6,423 nucleotides of DNA from Rhodospirillaceae bacterium (lineage in GTDB: Bacteria > Pseudomonadota > Alphaproteobacteria > Rhodospirillales > Magnetovibrionaceae): positions 56,724 through 63,146 of the forward strand of contig NVSZ01000004.1 in NCBI GenBank assembly GCA_002732845.1, written 5' to 3'. The position numbers and the translations under genes are program-made. Under the pieces are notes generated by a model that was given only the letters and a program-made list of their open reading frames with translations, ran no database searches and was not told where the DNA came from. The stretch's first letter is position 1. Each line of letters begins with the position of its first letter. Shown one piece after another: positions 5,702-6,423 of the stretch.

Positions 5702-6423
5702 ATGGCATTATTGTCTTCACGTTTTTTGCCCAGTCCACGCGCCGCAATCGCGTTTAGCCATGACCTCATCATGGTGGCGTTGTCGTTTGGCATCTCGCTG
5801 GGTTTGCGGCTGGGCTTTAACCTTGACCCGTTTCACAGCCAAGCGTTGATCCCCGGAGCAGTATTGTTCACCTGCATCGCCTTCTTGGTCTTTTTAGGCA
5901 TGCGTTTGTACCGGGGTATTTGGCGCTACGCCTCTATCAAAGATTTAGTAGCTTTATCAAAGGCCGTGACCCTTTTGGTGATAATCTTTGCGGTGCTGAC
6001 GTTGGGCGTTTTTAATCTGGAAGGCTTGCCACGCTCTGTACCGTTCATCAACTGGTTTGTGCTGATGGCCATGTTGGGCGGGCCACGTTTTGCCTATCGT
6101 TTGTTTAAAGACCGCACCTTAATTTCTCACGAATCTTCGAAAATTCCGGTCTTGTTGGTGGGCGCAAGCGATGAAGCCGAACTGTTCATCCGCGCCACCG
6201 AACGTTCCGAAACGGCGGGCTACCGTGCGGTTGGGCTGGTTGCGGAATCGTCTGGACGGGTTGGCCGAGAATTGCACGGCATTCCGGTGCTCGGCACCTT
6301 GACCGACATCAAGGCCGTCGTCGAAAGCCTGAAAGGGGATCAGCGTCCTCAGCGTTTGGTGCTGACCAAATCCAGCTTTAAGGGTGCCGAAATCCGTGAT
6401 CTGTTGAGCACGGCCGAACATTT
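5702..6423 (+). CDS. Membrane-anchored nucleotide-sugar dehydratase/epimerase, FlaA1/CapD/WbpM type (partial)
   Basis: The open frame runs from the ATG at 5702 off the right edge, giving 240 codons plus two bases. Full members of this family (WbpM, PglF, CapD) have about 600-660 residues: four membrane helices, a first nucleotide-binding Rossmann domain, then a catalytic short-chain dehydrogenase/reductase domain. They typically act as UDP-GlcNAc 4,6-dehydratases or epimerases at the start of surface-polysaccharide or glycan pathways. Here hydrophobic helices lie near 18-38, 47-69, 86-104 and 112-128. The family hallmark LYRGIWRYASIKDL (69-82) sits after helix 2, and KIPVLLVGASDEAELFIRA (147-165) opens the first Rossmann domain, followed by GIPVLGTLTDI (193-203). 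The catalytic domain lies beyond the window, so the exact reaction cannot be stated. The glycine-rich turn reads GASDEA rather than GAGxAG. It is transcribed divergently from the EamA gene and may start a polysaccharide operon extending rightwards. Confidence 0.87.
   Translation, partial: MALLSSRFLPSPRAAIAFSHDLIMVALSFGISLGLRLGFNLDPFHSQALIPGAVLFTCIAFLVFLGMRLYRGIWRYASIKDLVALSKAVTLLVIIFAVLTLGVFNLEGLPRSVPFINWFVLMAMLGGPRFAYRLFKDRTLISHESSKIPVLLVGASDEAELFIRATERSETAGYRAVGLVAESSGRVGRELHGIPVLGTLTDIKAVVESLKGDQRPQRLVLTKSSFKGAEIRDLLSTAEH

Noticed and set aside
6119..6421. A 100-codon - strand open frame at the right edge
   Set aside because: It is antisense to the FlaA1-like gene, whose + strand reading has clear family motifs; the - strand translation shows none.
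1..6423. A new defence, mobile or toxin-antitoxin system
   Set aside because: Every sizeable gene belongs to a recognised metabolic, ribosomal, transport or glycan family, and no nuclease, toxin-like small gene pair or recombinase is visible.

Overview
The window looks like chromosomal DNA of an alphaproteobacterium, probably of the broad Rhodospirillales type. Three things suggest this. RsmB is followed by a heparinase II/III-like protein, a pairing I recall from many alphaproteobacterial genomes. Codon use is moderately GC-rich. The protein families have alphaproteobacterial-style sequences. The genus cannot be fixed from the sequence alone. I see no phage, plasmid, transposon, CRISPR or RNA-gene signature.

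Layout. Positions 1-145 hold the last 47 codons of an acetyl-CoA synthetase gene (acs, + strand), closed by a clear intrinsic terminator at 169-204. Then come about 730 bases (205-934) of visibly AT-rich sequence with no credible gene. This stretch holds several short inverted repeats and weak promoter-like hexamers. Three + strand genes follow: rsmB (935-2209, 16S rRNA m5C967 methyltransferase), a heparinase II/III family protein (2284-3936) and a DPM1-like family 2 glycosyltransferase (3940-4668). The last two lie 3 bases apart and are probably translationally coupled. A 10-TM EamA/DMT-family permease (4670-5584, - strand) converges on the glycosyltransferase gene with a single base between the stop codons. 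A 117-base divergent spacer leads to the start of a membrane-anchored FlaA1/CapD/WbpM-type nucleotide-sugar dehydratase (5702 to the right edge, + strand), cut off before its catalytic domain.

How the genes may work together. Two genes (glycosyltransferase and FlaA1-like protein) point to polyprenyl-linked or surface glycan synthesis. The heparinase-like protein has the fold of polysaccharide lyases, but it lacks a visible signal peptide and has a changed HAD motif, so its role is open. RsmB is housekeeping ribosome maturation and the permease is a generic small-metabolite exporter. The window may lie at the edge of a larger polysaccharide locus continuing to the right. The best candidates for something undescribed are the cytoplasmic-looking heparinase-like protein coupled to a glycosyltransferase, and the unexplained AT-rich spacer. 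Neither amounts to a demonstrated new system.
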